Shown one piece after another: positions 16,445 through 26,071 of a stretch of 64,000 nucleotides of DNA. Under the pieces are notes generated by a model. It saw only the letters and a program-made list of their open reading frames with translations. It was not told the DNA's origin and searched no databases. Source of the DNA: Marmoricola sp. (GTDB lineage: Bacteria; Actinomycetota; Actinomycetes; Propionibacteriales; Nocardioidaceae). Position 1 is the stretch's first letter. Every line of letters begins with the position of its first letter. The DNA lies in contig JAOPYE010000014.1 in assembly GCA_025964775.1 (NCBI GenBank), positions 171,992 to 235,991 on the forward strand. Direction: 5' to 3'. Both the position numbers and the translations under genes were made by a program.

Positions 16445-17188
16445 CTAGCAGGGAATGCCGGTGAAGGGACACACGTCTGGGTCAAAGTCAGTCTTGAGGC
16501 CGCTGATGATCTTCTGCGTGTCTGCCCAAGTGGGATCCAGCCACCGAGCGACCAGCAGCGTCGTGACGCGCTCGACGCCGGCGCCCCTCAACGCTGCGGC
16601 AACTGATTGGACATGGCCGCCACTTGCCCATGTGTCGTCAAGCAGCAGTACATGCTTCGCGCTGGTTGGTGCGACCGTGAAGTTTTCGGGCAAGAAGCCT
16701 CGGTGGCTGCCTAGGACAGGTGACGGTGAGACCGGCACCTGCGGGAAAGCATGGAGAGGTACGCGTGCTATTTCGGTGATCGGGTGGAGTCCAGGTCGCG
16801 CCTTCAGGGACGGCACCGTCGCCCACGCGTCGGGCAGCCCACCTGTCGGACCTGCCATGCATGGCCAATGCGCGACGACGCCGTACGTGAGGAGCGTCGC
16901 GACCATCTGACGGTTGGCTGGGGCGGGTACCGGCGCCTTGTAGCCGTACATGACGTGCCCCGTCTGGTGCTGGGGCCATGCGTACGTAATGAAGCCGAGC
17001 TTGTCCGCTAGCCCCGGCGAACCCTCCCGCTGATAGCACTTCGGACAAATGCCATAGCCAACGCCAGGCACTCCGCCGCAGACCCTGCAAGTGGTGCCCG
17101 GGATCCACTGAACATTGCGGAGATAGGCGCTGCCTGTCGTGATCAGCCATCTGCGCAGGGTGACGAGACTGTCTGACGTTGCGACCAT
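16445..17188 (-). CDS. ComF-like phosphoribosyltransferase with zinc ribbon
   Basis: A 247-residue protein with an N-terminal four-cysteine zinc ribbon (CRVCGG ... CPKC, about residues 34-52) and a C-terminal PRTase fold. The PRPP-binding loop is VLLLDDTWASGGHVQSVAAAL near 180-200. This layout matches ComFC, a natural-transformation protein. The ATG at 17188 shares one base with the dprA-like stop (TGATG), so translation is coupled; a GTG one codon earlier is also possible. The C-terminus ends CPFTGIPC. With the relaxase and DprA-like genes it forms one minus-strand operon. Confidence 0.72.
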   Translation of the reverse strand: MVATSDSLVTLRRWLITTGSAYLRNVQWIPGTTCRVCGGVPGVGYGICPKCYQREGSPGLADKLGFITYAWPQHQTGHVMYGYKAPVPAPANRQMVATLLTYGVVAHWPCMAGPTGGLPDAWATVPSLKARPGLHPITEIARVPLHAFPQVPVSPSPVLGSHRGFLPENFTVAPTSAKHVLLLDDTWASGGHVQSVAAALRGAGVERVTTLLVARWLDPTWADTQKIISGLKTDFDPDVCPFTGIPC

Positions 17189-18201
17189 CACACGGCGACG
17201 TTACGAAGCGCCTCGTCGAGCACGTTGGGGCGCTCTACGAGCTGCTGAACGACGTCAGACACCTCGCTCGTCGAGGTCACCGTGTAGACGTCGGGCCGTG
17301 CGGTCAGCGCCTTGCCCCACTGTGTTGTCTCGACGACCAGATCAGTAAGGATCACGGGACGGCCGTGTTCGACGGCCATGCGCGCCTGAATGCGTGCTCC
17401 GCTGTGTTCTCCGGCCTCGACCACCACAGTGGCGATGCCGTAGCCAGACATGATGGCGTTGCGCATCGGGAAGTTGTGGGGTTGCGGAGGGGCGTCTGGC
17501 CAGAACTGCGACAGGAGCAACCCTTTGGTCGCAATGTCCTCCTGCAGCTGGCGGTTGGCGGCAGGGAAGACGTTGTTGATGCCATTGCCGATCACAGCGA
17601 CCGTCCGGCCACCGCGCTCGAGGGCTGCTACGTGGGCTGCAGTGTCGATGCCGGCGGCGAGCCCTGCGATGACCGTCAGCTCCATGTCTACGAGGGCGTG
17701 GGCGATCGACGTGGCCATTTTGAGGCCACGAGGCGATGCCTTGCGGGACCCCACGACAGAGACTGCAACGTCATCCTCAGTTCCACGGCCGCGCGCGAAC
17801 AGGAACGGCGGCGCCTGATGGATGTCACGCACTCGCGCCGGATACCGACCGTCAACGATGGTCCAAAAGTCGAGGCCTTGTTCCGCCCAAAGCTTGACGT
17901 CACTGGCAGCCTCCAGAGTTGCTGCTGTGTGCTCGTCAGATGGGAATAACTCGTCGGGGAGCAGTGCATCCCGTGCTTCCACAGGCCCGCCGAATTCGAG
18001 GACTGCATCAGCTAGCTGCAGCCAATTCAGCCCACCGGGCCGCTCTTTGAGGAGGGCGACAAGCGCTGCCTGCTCCTCCGCCGACGAGGTGTACACGCGC
18101 TCAGGGTATAGGCATACCGGCTGACCAAGCGGCCAGACACGAAAGCGATCATCGAACATGTGTTCGAGCATGGCAGGCAGCTCCGACAGCCCGATTCTCA
18201 T
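17188..18201 (-). CDS. DprA/Smf-like protein
   Basis: A 337-residue protein whose C-terminal two-thirds is a DprA Rossmann-like domain. SVVGSRKASPRG and AGLAAGIDTAAHVAAL are the phosphate/ssDNA-binding loops, and HNFPMRNAIMSGYGIATVVVEAGEHSGARIQARMA is the hallmark DprA block. DprA proteins protect incoming single-stranded DNA and load RecA; others act in DNA-conflict modules. The N-terminal 120 residues do not look like the usual SAM domain. ATG 18201 is preferred to TTG 18207. It lies 12 bases after the relaxase stop and overlaps the PRTase gene. Confidence 0.8.
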   Translation of the reverse strand: MRIGLSELPAMLEHMFDDRFRVWPLGQPVCLYPERVYTSSAEEQAALVALLKERPGGLNWLQLADAVLEFGGPVEARDALLPDELFPSDEHTAATLEAASDVKLWAEQGLDFWTIVDGRYPARVRDIHQAPPFLFARGRGTEDDVAVSVVGSRKASPRGLKMATSIAHALVDMELTVIAGLAAGIDTAAHVAALERGGRTVAVIGNGINNVFPAANRQLQEDIATKGLLLSQFWPDAPPQPHNFPMRNAIMSGYGIATVVVEAGEHSGARIQARMAVEHGRPVILTDLVVETTQWGKALTARPDVYTVTSTSEVSDVVQQLVERPNVLDEALRNVAV

Positions 18202-18213
18202 GCGCAACGTCTT

Positions 18214-21200
18214 TCATCGGGCGATGCCTGGCGCGCGTTCGGGCTGCCTGGTGTGCCACGGACTCGACGCAGATTGAGAGGGTAGCTGCGGCGCAGCGGC
18301 AACAGCAGGCTCGGGATTCGGCTTGGGAAGCGTTGCGTCCGCGGCAACAACGCGCCACCAGAGTGCGTCGGCCGGGTTCTCGACGGGGAGAGGCCGAGGC
18401 TCGTCCAGTGATTTCTGGATGAGCAGAGCGACGTCGGGCCGACGCCTCTGAAGGTCGTCGAGGCGACGCGCAAGGGCCGCCGACTGCGTGTCGGCGGTGA
18501 CCGTCGATGGCAGGTGTTCGGACCAGTCGACCCGATCTTCGACGAGTCGCTGGACGTGGCGGTTGAGGTCGCGTTGGTGGTGCCAGCCGAGTCCGTCGGT
18601 GGTTGGGCCGGTCGGTCGCGGGTCGCTGTCGGGGATGCCGTAGGCGGCGCGCCATACGGCGACGGCGCGGACCAGGCTTGGGGCGAGGCCATCGGCCCAT
18701 GGTGCGGCCGGATCGGCTGCGACTCGGACCTCGTCAGCCAGCGTGCTGATGAGTTGGGAACGCTCGCGCAGGTACTTGGCCCACTCCGGATCCTGAGCGA
18801 GCTCTGAGGGGATGCCGTGAAGCCATGGCAGTGGGCCGCCGCCCAGTGTTATCTCGGTGAGGTCGACATGGTGACGCTGCGCGGCGACGATCATGGCATC
18901 GTCGTAACGAAGCACCGCGTCGTGAAGCCGGCCGGCAGGATCGGTGGCCTCGCGGTGAGCGGTGGTCGCGGACACCTGAGAGCCATCGCGGGCGAGGATT
19001 CCTCGGAGGGTCTGTACGAGAGTCGGTGGCAGGGCGGTCGGCAAGCCGCTCTCCTCGACCTCCCCGGTGTCGCTGGCGAGGTAGAGGTGGTTCTCGACCC
19101 GGCCACGGGAGAGGGCGACGTAGAGCAACTGCCGCGACTCCTCGCCGCTCAGGACGGTGTGGCTGGTGTCGACGGTCATGCCTTGGGCGGTGTGGACGGT
19201 GGTGGCGTAGCCGAGTTGGACATGTTGGGCGACGTAGTTCGCGGGCAGAATGACTCTGATCCGGGTGGCGCCAACCCGGGCAACGATCAACGCGCCATCG
19301 GAGCGGACTTCTGCGACGCGCCAGCGGTCGCCGTTCTTGACCCAATCGGTGTCGCGCGCGATCAGGCGGCGTTCGTTGCGCCTGGTCACGACCAGGTCGC
19401 CTGCGCTGGCGTGGTTTCCGTCGCGTAGCGACACCGAAGGGCCCGCGGTGCGGTCAGTGGTCTGGTCTGCGAGTCGGTCGGTGCGCGCCCGCCGGTTGAG
19501 CTCGGTCGCAACTGCTCCGGTGGGAGCCAACAGCAGGCTGTCGAGTCCGGACGCGCGGTCTATCTGCCAGCCACGGTAGGCCAGGTCGGCGGCGGTCCCC
19601 GGCGTTCCGACGTGGATCCGTTGGTGGTCGGTGTAGAAGCCGAGACCGACAGTCTCGCCGGCCCGGATCGCGAGGGATGCAGCTGCCTCGGCGGAGTCGT
19701 CGAACCGATGGACCACCGAGAGTGAGGTGGCAGTGGTCTGAGAGACCAGATCACGGAGCAGGCCTCCCGCCGCCACCGCCGCGAGCTGCTGATCATCCCC
19801 GATCAGTCGCACACTGGCCCCGGTTTCGAGGGCAAATCTGACCAGCGTCGCAAGGTCGCCGGTGGCCGCCATCCCGGCCTCGTCGACCACGATGAGAGTG
19901 CCAGGACCAACCGAGCCAAACCGGCCAGTGAGACCGCTGGTAACCATGTCTGAACGGCCAGTAGTGAGGGTGTTGGAAAGGTCGGTGGTGAGCTTGGCGA
20001 GAGTGTCGGCATCATCTGCCAGTGCCCTACTGAGTTCTCGTGCGGCGACTGCGGAGGGTGCCAGACCGAGCACGGTCCCACCTGTTGCCCGCCAGGCATC
20101 GGCGAGAACGCGCATGCTGGTGGTCTTCCCCGTCCCGGCCGGAGCGATAGCGACCTGGACCCGGGCTCCACTGGTCGCCAGCGCCATGACGAGCGCAGCC
20201 TGTGACGGATCCAGGGACCGCCCGACGTCAGCGGCCTCAGCGATCGCAAGGCTGACCCTGGCAGCCTCGATGCTTCGGCCATCGGTAAGGCGGGCTGCCG
20301 CGAGCACGGTCTGCTCAGCGTCGAGGATCCGTTGGGAGCTGTACCGGTCAGAGCCGTGGACGTCGTACACGCTAGCCCCGTCACGCCTTCGCAGAACCTC
20401 AGGCTCATCGACCACATCGGGCACGTCGACACGGACCGACAAGTCTTCGAGGACGTGGTCGATCAGCTGACCGGCCACCTGGTCGAGCTGCTCGAGTGGC
20501 ACCTCGGCGGCACGGATCTGACGGTCGACCTCAGCCCGGACGTGCCAGACCTGCCAAGTCGCACGCGAGGCCTCCAGCGCCGTAACGACGCGCTGAGCGG
20601 TTGCGTGGAGTCGGTCCTCATCGAACCTGTGCGAGTGCCGGGCTTGTGAGCGGATACCAGTGCCGACTGCGCCCCCGACGACGGCATCAACCAGCGCGTC
20701 AGGATCGATCCAGTAATCGGTGGCTTCGGTGCGCCAGGTGGCCCGTTGCTCTGCTTGGCTGCGCGGTTCATGCTTCATCTCGCGGGTTTCCAGGTTGGCT
20801 TGCTGCGCAAGCGCCCGGGCCTCGATCGGGGTAGGTGGGCGCCCGTGCTCGACCTGGAAGTGACCGGCCAGCCTGTCGCGCCTGATGGTGATCGCTGTTC
20901 GACGTTTCGACCAAACGTCGAGAAGCATCGGGTCGACCCCAGCGATCTCCCGGATGGTCCGTTTACCGTCGCGCGCACGCCGTTCGATGAACCGCACCCC
21001 GAGCCGGTCGACCAGCTCGGCTTCGAGCCGGGTGTTGTAACGCTCGGAGGCTGCAACCTTCGCCTTGAACAGGATCCGCCCGTCCAAGGCCAGCCACGCC
21101 CCGCCGTACTCGGCCCGGGCTTGGACCTTGTTTGCCACCGCGACGTGGGTGTGCAGGTCCGGGTCGCCCGCACGGGAGTCCCGGTGAGTGAACGCAGCAG

Positions 21201-21906
21201 CGACCAGGCCTGTCACGGGCACCTGCCGCGCACCAGCGCGCCCGGTCCGGGTGTAGGCGACCTCGTGTTCGAGCCAGCCGATCACGTCGGTCACGGCGGC
21301 GTCGTGTGCGGCCTCTATCTGTGCAGCGACCTCAGGCGGGGCAAGGGCCCACAACGCTGAGACGGACTTCACCGGTGAGAACGTCAGGTCATATCCCGAC
21401 ACCGCGCTCGCCGACGGCTGCGACTCCTGGGCCATGAACCCGGCGAACTCTCGATCGCTCGTCGGCGCCCGGCCGTGCTTCTGCTCGAACCGCTGCCGGG
21501 CCGCATCGGAGCGGATTCCTGCCCGCAGGTCAGCAGGGATCTCGGCACCCGCCGGGAGCCCGTGTGTGCGGTTGTGGTCAGAGAAGGCCCGGGCGGTCTC
21601 CATCCGCAGCGTCGTCGCGGAGTACGTCGGGAACTCACGCCCCAACGGCACCGACAGGCCCACCTCGTCCTTACCGGGATGGTGGCCGTGCCCGAATAGG
21701 GCAACCATCTGCTCCTCGACCACCTGCTCGCCCGCCTTCAGACCCAGAGCCTCGAGCCCGGCGCCGAGCCAACGCCCAGGGGTCTCGCCCTTCTCGGCGT
21801 AGTACTCCGCCATCCCAGCCTGCGACCGCTCCGACGCATCATGGACCGCAACCTGGCGGGTCAGATAGGTGTAACCCTCGCCAGCCGAGAGCTTGTGCAG
21901 AGTCAT
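18214..21906 (-). CDS. MobF-family relaxase/helicase (TraA-like)
   Basis: A conjugative relaxase of about 1230 residues that would nick oriT and pilot single-stranded DNA. The N-terminal TrwC-type domain has the tandem tyrosines (EYY, 34-36) and the HUH metal site in DLHTHVAVANK near residue 250. It is followed by a RecD-type helicase with Walker A APAGTGKTTS near 590, Walker B VVDEAGM and a late VALSRGRVENHLYL motif. ATG 21906 (GAGGG upstream) is chosen since the protein then starts MTLHKLSAGEGYTYLTRQV as in actinobacterial relatives; the frame stays open to 22140. It is the first gene of the operon with the DprA-like and PRTase genes. Confidence 0.88.
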   Translation of the reverse strand: MTLHKLSAGEGYTYLTRQVAVHDASERSQAGMAEYYAEKGETPGRWLGAGLEALGLKAGEQVVEEQMVALFGHGHHPGKDEVGLSVPLGREFPTYSATTLRMETARAFSDHNRTHGLPAGAEIPADLRAGIRSDAARQRFEQKHGRAPTSDREFAGFMAQESQPSASAVSGYDLTFSPVKSVSALWALAPPEVAAQIEAAHDAAVTDVIGWLEHEVAYTRTGRAGARQVPVTGLVAAAFTHRDSRAGDPDLHTHVAVANKVQARAEYGGAWLALDGRILFKAKVAASERYNTRLEAELVDRLGVRFIERRARDGKRTIREIAGVDPMLLDVWSKRRTAITIRRDRLAGHFQVEHGRPPTPIEARALAQQANLETREMKHEPRSQAEQRATWRTEATDYWIDPDALVDAVVGGAVGTGIRSQARHSHRFDEDRLHATAQRVVTALEASRATWQVWHVRAEVDRQIRAAEVPLEQLDQVAGQLIDHVLEDLSVRVDVPDVVDEPEVLRRRDGASVYDVHGSDRYSSQRILDAEQTVLAAARLTDGRSIEAARVSLAIAEAADVGRSLDPSQAALVMALATSGARVQVAIAPAGTGKTTSMRVLADAWRATGGTVLGLAPSAVAARELSRALADDADTLAKLTTDLSNTLTTGRSDMVTSGLTGRFGSVGPGTLIVVDEAGMAATGDLATLVRFALETGASVRLIGDDQQLAAVAAGGLLRDLVSQTTATSLSVVHRFDDSAEAAASLAIRAGETVGLGFYTDHQRIHVGTPGTAADLAYRGWQIDRASGLDSLLLAPTGAVATELNRRARTDRLADQTTDRTAGPSVSLRDGNHASAGDLVVTRRNERRLIARDTDWVKNGDRWRVAEVRSDGALIVARVGATRIRVILPANYVAQHVQLGYATTVHTAQGMTVDTSHTVLSGEESRQLLYVALSRGRVENHLYLASDTGEVEESGLPTALPPTLVQTLRGILARDGSQVSATTAHREATDPAGRLHDAVLRYDDAMIVAAQRHHVDLTEITLGGGPLPWLHGIPSELAQDPEWAKYLRERSQLISTLADEVRVAADPAAPWADGLAPSLVRAVAVWRAAYGIPDSDPRPTGPTTDGLGWHHQRDLNRHVQRLVEDRVDWSEHLPSTVTADTQSAALARRLDDLQRRRPDVALLIQKSLDEPRPLPVENPADALWWRVVAADATLPKPNPEPAVAAAPQLPSQSASSPWHTRQPERAPGIAR

Positions 21907-22363
21907 CACACCCTCTACAAGCACCAGTTGGCTCCACGGGTGGACACCGGGGGACCGACGGGTCACTTCCGAGTGCACCAGGTGTGTCCATATTGATGTT
22001 CTCGGTGTGAGGCATTGCAGTGAGGCTTCCTTGTAGCGGCACGTCTGCGTAGCGCTATTGGCTTGGCTGTGATCTCTTCGTCGGGCGGGTGGGGAGGTAA
22101 TGGAATTCGCCATGTCCGACGCCTGTCCTGGCGCGGACACTCGGCTGGTGAACCGACCTCCGACGCCGAGGCCACCGCGTCAATGTCCGCGGAACCCTCC
22201 ACAGGGTCGATTTACGGGTGGTTGTCCACTGGCGACGAAATTCGGCGCTTGCTAGTTCGTGCAGGCCCGCAGGCTGATCAGTCCGTCCGATGGCATCCAA
22301 GTGATGCGACTCCGGACGCCTGTGAGAGCTGGCGGGGACGTCCACAACCATGGGAGCCACGAG
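21907..22363. other. Divergent intergenic region, candidate oriT zone
   Basis: About 457 bases between the divergent relaxase and excisionase genes. In MobF elements oriT is commonly next to the relaxase gene, so this is the expected place. I see one imperfect inverted repeat (22114-22138, arms GTCCGACGCC and GGCGCGGAC) but no recognisable nic consensus, so no oriT is called. Promoters for both operons must lie here. Confidence 0.35.
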
Positions 22364-22594
22364 ATGAAGGTTGTTACGAACGAGGTGGAGCAGGAGCCGG
22401 TTCTGTTGCTGCGCGTCGAGGAGGCCGCGCTGCGCCTGGGCATCGGGCGCACGTCGTTGTACCGGCTGATCGGGACCGGAGATGTCGAGTCGATTCAGAT
22501 AGGTGGGCTGCGCAGAATCCCGATACCGTGCCTGCGTGAATACGTCGACCGACTTCGACGTGAGGGCGGAGCGACGTTCGACGCGGGGTCCTGA
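22364..22594 (+). CDS. Excisionase / helix-turn-helix DNA-binding protein
   Basis: A 76-residue MerR-like excisionase domain (LLRVEEAALRLGIGRTSLYRLIGTGDVESIQIGGLRRIP), the standard partner placed just before tyrosine integrases in actinobacterial integrative elements. It probably bends DNA near the core site to favour excision. ATG 22364 has GGGAG 7 bases upstream. Its stop is 1 base before the integrase GTG, so the two are translationally coupled. Confidence 0.82.
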   Translation: MKVVTNEVEQEPVLLLRVEEAALRLGIGRTSLYRLIGTGDVESIQIGGLRRIPIPCLREYVDRLRREGGATFDAGS

Positions 22595-22595
22595 A

Positions 22596-23804
22596 GTGGC
22601 GCGCAATCCGAACCGCGAGTCGACGGTCTATCTGGGCAAAGACGGCTACTGGCACGGGCGTGTCACGGTCGGGCGCAAGGACGACGGCCACCTCGACCGC
22701 CGCCACGTGATGAGTAAGTCTAAGGCGACCGTGGTGAAGAAGGTTCGCGCTACGGAGAAGCTGCGTGACGAAGCACTGGTGCCGCGGACCGGTCGGGCGT
22801 GGACCGTTGAGAAGTGGCTTCGGTATTGGCTCGAGGAGATCGCTCGGCCGAGCGTCCGCGATTCGAGCTATCAAGCGTACCGAACGGCAGTGGAGAAGCA
22901 TCTGCTACCGGTCATTGGAGGGCAACGGCTCGACCGCCTCGAACCTGAGCATCTGGAGGCCGTCTATCGCCGGATGCTCGAAAGTGGTGCGAAGCCAGCC
23001 ACGGCGCATCAGGTTCATCGAACCGTGCGCACGGCGCTCGGGGAGGCCCATCGGCGTGGGCGCATCGCTCGCAACCCGGCCCAGCTGGCGCGGCCGCCGC
23101 GGATCCAGCCAGAGCTGGTAGAGCCGTTCACGGTCGAGGAGGTGAAGAAGGTCCTGGCAGCCGCCTTGGACAGCCGCAACGGCGCCCGCTGGGCGATGGC
23201 TCTCGCGTTGGGGCTGCGGCAAGGTGAAGCGCTTGCGCTTCGGTGGGACGACATCGACTTTGCCACCAAGTCGCTGCGAGTGCGCGCCACGCGGCTGCGG
23301 CCGTCGTACGAGCACGGCTGTGCCGGAACCTGTGGCAAGGCTCCCGGCTTCTGTCCGAAGCGGCACCAGCGCAACGGCATCACCGGGGCGACAAAGTCGG
23401 CCGCAGGGAACCGGGTGGTCGGACTCCCCGACGAACTGGTCGTACTGCTTGAGGAACACGGCACTCAGCAGAGCACCGAACGCATCCGTGCCGGCTCGCT
23501 TTGGACCGAGGGCGGTTGGGTGTTCGCGTCGCGGGTCGGCGGACCGATCGTGCCCAACAGCGACTATCACGAGTGGAAGGCACTGCTGGAGCGCGCCGGC
23601 GTGCGCCACGCCCGGCTCCACGACGCCCGACACACCGCGGCCACCGTCCTACTCGTCCTCGGCGTCCCAGAGCGGACAGTCATGTCGATCATGGGCTGGT
23701 CCAGCACGTCGATGGCAGCTCGCTACCAGCATGTGACCGATCCGATCCGACGCGAGGTCGCCAATCGCGTCGGCGGACTGCTCTTCGAGAGTGACGGCTC
23801 GTGA
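22596..23804 (+). CDS. int: Tyrosine site-specific integrase
   Basis: A 402-residue phage-type tyrosine recombinase. It has an N-terminal arm-binding domain (YLGKDGYWHGRVTVG), a core-binding SAM-like domain (WTVEKWLRYWLEEIARPSVRDSSYQAY) and a catalytic domain with Arg in GLRQGEALALRW near 206, HDARH near 342 and nucleophile Tyr 377 in ARYQHV. A Cys-containing insert (HGCAGTCGKAPGFCPKRH) between the first two catalytic boxes is seen in related actinobacterial integrases. It most likely recombines at the tRNA-Ser site. Unlike most integrases of this kind, it is not next to either attachment site. Confidence 0.9.
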   Translation: MARNPNRESTVYLGKDGYWHGRVTVGRKDDGHLDRRHVMSKSKATVVKKVRATEKLRDEALVPRTGRAWTVEKWLRYWLEEIARPSVRDSSYQAYRTAVEKHLLPVIGGQRLDRLEPEHLEAVYRRMLESGAKPATAHQVHRTVRTALGEAHRRGRIARNPAQLARPPRIQPELVEPFTVEEVKKVLAAALDSRNGARWAMALALGLRQGEALALRWDDIDFATKSLRVRATRLRPSYEHGCAGTCGKAPGFCPKRHQRNGITGATKSAAGNRVVGLPDELVVLLEEHGTQQSTERIRAGSLWTEGGWVFASRVGGPIVPNSDYHEWKALLERAGVRHARLHDARHTAATVLLVLGVPERTVMSIMGWSSTSMAARYQHVTDPIRREVANRVGGLLFESDGS

Positions 23805-23858
23805 CGATCCGGTGACTGAAGCAACGCCGAAACGCGGGCAACCTTCTGGGATGGAGCC

Positions 23859-24280
23859 TTAGTACCTCAGGAGCTCAGCGATGGCCGGCAGGTCGCTCGT
23901 TTCGTCGCGCCTCAGGCGTCCCCGCGAATTCGTGGCGAGATGATTCGGCTCGATGACGACCAGCCTCAGCCCGTGCGCAGGAATCAGTTCATCTCGGCGA
24001 CCGTCGTACATCGCGCGCTGTATGCCTCGATGGACTCCCGAGATCGTGGGCCGGTCAGGTTTGTCGAAGTGCCGGTTCGGACGGTCGTGCTGCTGCTCTC
24101 GGTACTCGACGACGAGCCTCAGCGATTCCCAGTACGCGTCAACGGGGAGCCGGACCTGCCGCCCGGTTCGGCCTGGATCGCCGAGGAGCCAGTTAAAGGG
24201 TGCTGGCGAGAACCAGGAACGTCGAGAACTAGGTCGCACAGGTCGAGAACGTAGTACTCGTCACTGCTCTCCCTGCCCAC
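23859..24280 (-). pseudogene. Frameshifted nuclease-like conserved gene
   Basis: Two minus-strand frames together form one protein. From a GTG at 24280 one frame reads DEYYVLDLCDLVLDVPGSRQHP. After the AAAGGG run at 24195-24200 (plus strand) the other continues FNWLLGDPGRTGRQVRLPVDAYW, then VVEYREQQHD, FDKPD, SGVHRGIQRAMYDGRRDELIPAHGLRLVVIE. One inserted base restores a frame of about 140 residues. The VDAYW...VVEYRE pattern recalls PD-(D/E)xK or Vsr-like nucleases, but the family name is uncertain. It lies convergent with int, downstream of the methyltransferase gene. The break may be a true decay event or a homopolymer sequencing error. Confidence 0.55.
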
Positions 24281-24352
24281 GCTTGAACTGTAGTTGGGCG
24301 GAAGCGGGCATATCGCTGCGGCGTGCCAGCCTTCAACAACAGTCGACTCGCG

Positions 24353-26068
24353 CTACGCAGCGTCGGGCCTCGTCAAGCGACCAGACCGTGAGTCGATCGC
24401 CCAGCCGTCGGCCAGCAGGGTCTCCGTAACCGTCCGCAGATCCAGCTCAGCGACGCTCCAGCCGTCACCCAGAGCGCTGCGGAGCAGCGCCAGGTACAGG
24501 TGACTCGGCGTCGTCGCGCCACCTGCGGCCACTTCGCGAGTTAGCGCAACAAGCTGTTCGTAGCTCGGATTGGTGAGTTCTGGGACCACAGCGTCGGACT
24601 CGCGCATGGTGAGGACGAGGTCCAGTGTGGCGACGTGCTCGAATCCGGAGGCAAGGCCCTTTACTGACCGCTGGCCCTTGTTCAAGATCACGATGTGCTC
24701 AGGTTCGATGACCAAGCCTGCAGCCGCGACAGCGCGCTGTACGAGAGCCCAGATCTTGCCTGACGAGTTGCCAAACACCATGCTCAGCCTCCCGCCGGGC
24801 TTCAGAACGCGACGACACTCGCTCAGCGCATCAGTCAGGAGTTGTTCGTACCGTTCAGAGGATCGCTTGGTGCCACGACTGCGGTCGATCACAGCTTCCT
24901 TAGTCACATCTGTGAATCCATCGAGCCAACCCTCTTGGAACAACGCCATGTCGGCATAGAACAGGTTGGAGCCGAACGGCGGGTCAGTGAAGATGTAATC
25001 CACGCTGTCGTCGGCAAGGCTGAGTTCGGCCGCGCTCTCTACGACGTACTCGGCATCAACCGCGATGTCACCGTGCCCCCGCGCTACACGTTCACTTCGC
25101 ACGAAGTCGTCGGAACGGGTTACAGCGACGGCCTTGCGCTGGAATAGTTCGAAGACGTTCCACTCGTAGAAGACGGGTGCGATGTAGTAGTTGGCATTGG
25201 CAGCGTTGAGCGGGCGCGCCTTTGACCATTGATACCGCTTCGACGCGCGCGTCAAGGTGCCCGTGAATGCAAACAACAGCTTGCTAGCGAGCTGTTCGTC
25301 GGAGACATCGCGGATGGCAGAGCGCAGCGCAACCAGGGCGCGGAGATTGCGCGGAGAGTAGAACGACGCGACTGTGTTGTTGCCGCTCTTGCCGAGAGCC
25401 GAGGCGCGGTACATCTCCCGATCTGGAGTGATCTCAACCTCGGGGAAGTCCAAGCCTTCGGTGTCTTGTGCCCGAATTGGCCGTGCCGCCTGTTCGCGCT
25501 GCTTCGGAGAGCAGGGACAGGAAATGCAGTCAACGACGGGCGCTTCGCCTACTCGGCGGTTCTTGCTCGAGACCGACGCTCCACAGTCGGAGCACTGCAT
25601 GCCCGCCTTCGACCAGTCCGCTGTCTCGAGCGCGCGGTAGAAGTTGACGGGGCGCGCACAACCGCCACACTCCACCAGGACGCTCCACACAGTCTTGCTC
25701 AGCGAAGCTTCTTCACCGCACGCCTCGCACGGCACCGCATAGATGCCTTGAAGCTCTGAGGACGCCTCCTTGACGACGGTCGCGGCCGTCGATTGCAAAA
25801 GCTCGGGGTCAACGAGGTTGAGATAGTTGGAGCCGATGTGCCGACCAAGCACTGAGATATCCGACAGCCGCGCAGAGCGCCCGGTGGCGACTGCTGCAAC
25901 GCCCGTCATGCCCGACCCCGCGAAGGGATCGGCGACAACCCCACCCTCGGGGCAGAACGCCTCAATGAACGGTGTGATGGCCGGAACGGGCACCTTCGTC
26001 AGGTAAGCATGCGCCATATAGACCGGGTCGCTCCGACCAACCACGATGTCTTCAGGCATGCGGTCCAT
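24353..26068 (-). CDS. DNA methyltransferase with zinc-ribbon insert
   Basis: An AdoMet-dependent DNA methyltransferase of about 571 residues. The AdoMet-binding motif DPFAGSG is at about 47-53. The catalytic motif DPPFGSN is near 361, giving an FxGxG-before-DPPx order with an unusually long spacer. The spacer carries cysteine pairs (CEAC, CGGC, CSDC, CISC), probably a zinc ribbon. DPPF favours N6-adenine or N4-cytosine methylation. Four in-frame ATGs exist; those at 26092 and 26077 lie inside the C-box repeats, so 26068 (or 26059) is preferred. Divergent from the C-protein/nuclease operon, as expected for the modification arm of a restriction system. Recognition site unknown. Confidence 0.82.
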   Translation of the reverse strand: MDRMPEDIVVGRSDPVYMAHAYLTKVPVPAITPFIEAFCPEGGVVADPFAGSGMTGVAAVATGRSARLSDISVLGRHIGSNYLNLVDPELLQSTAATVVKEASSELQGIYAVPCEACGEEASLSKTVWSVLVECGGCARPVNFYRALETADWSKAGMQCSDCGASVSSKNRRVGEAPVVDCISCPCSPKQREQAARPIRAQDTEGLDFPEVEITPDREMYRASALGKSGNNTVASFYSPRNLRALVALRSAIRDVSDEQLASKLLFAFTGTLTRASKRYQWSKARPLNAANANYYIAPVFYEWNVFELFQRKAVAVTRSDDFVRSERVARGHGDIAVDAEYVVESAAELSLADDSVDYIFTDPPFGSNLFYADMALFQEGWLDGFTDVTKEAVIDRSRGTKRSSERYEQLLTDALSECRRVLKPGGRLSMVFGNSSGKIWALVQRAVAAAGLVIEPEHIVILNKGQRSVKGLASGFEHVATLDLVLTMRESDAVVPELTNPSYEQLVALTREVAAGGATTPSHLYLALLRSALGDGWSVAELDLRTVTETLLADGWAIDSRSGRLTRPDAA

Positions 26069-26071
26069 GTT

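Noticed and set aside
22114..22138. oriT inverted repeat near the relaxase gene
   Set aside because: The repeat is short with a bulge and no nic consensus is recognisable; only the region is noted as a candidate.
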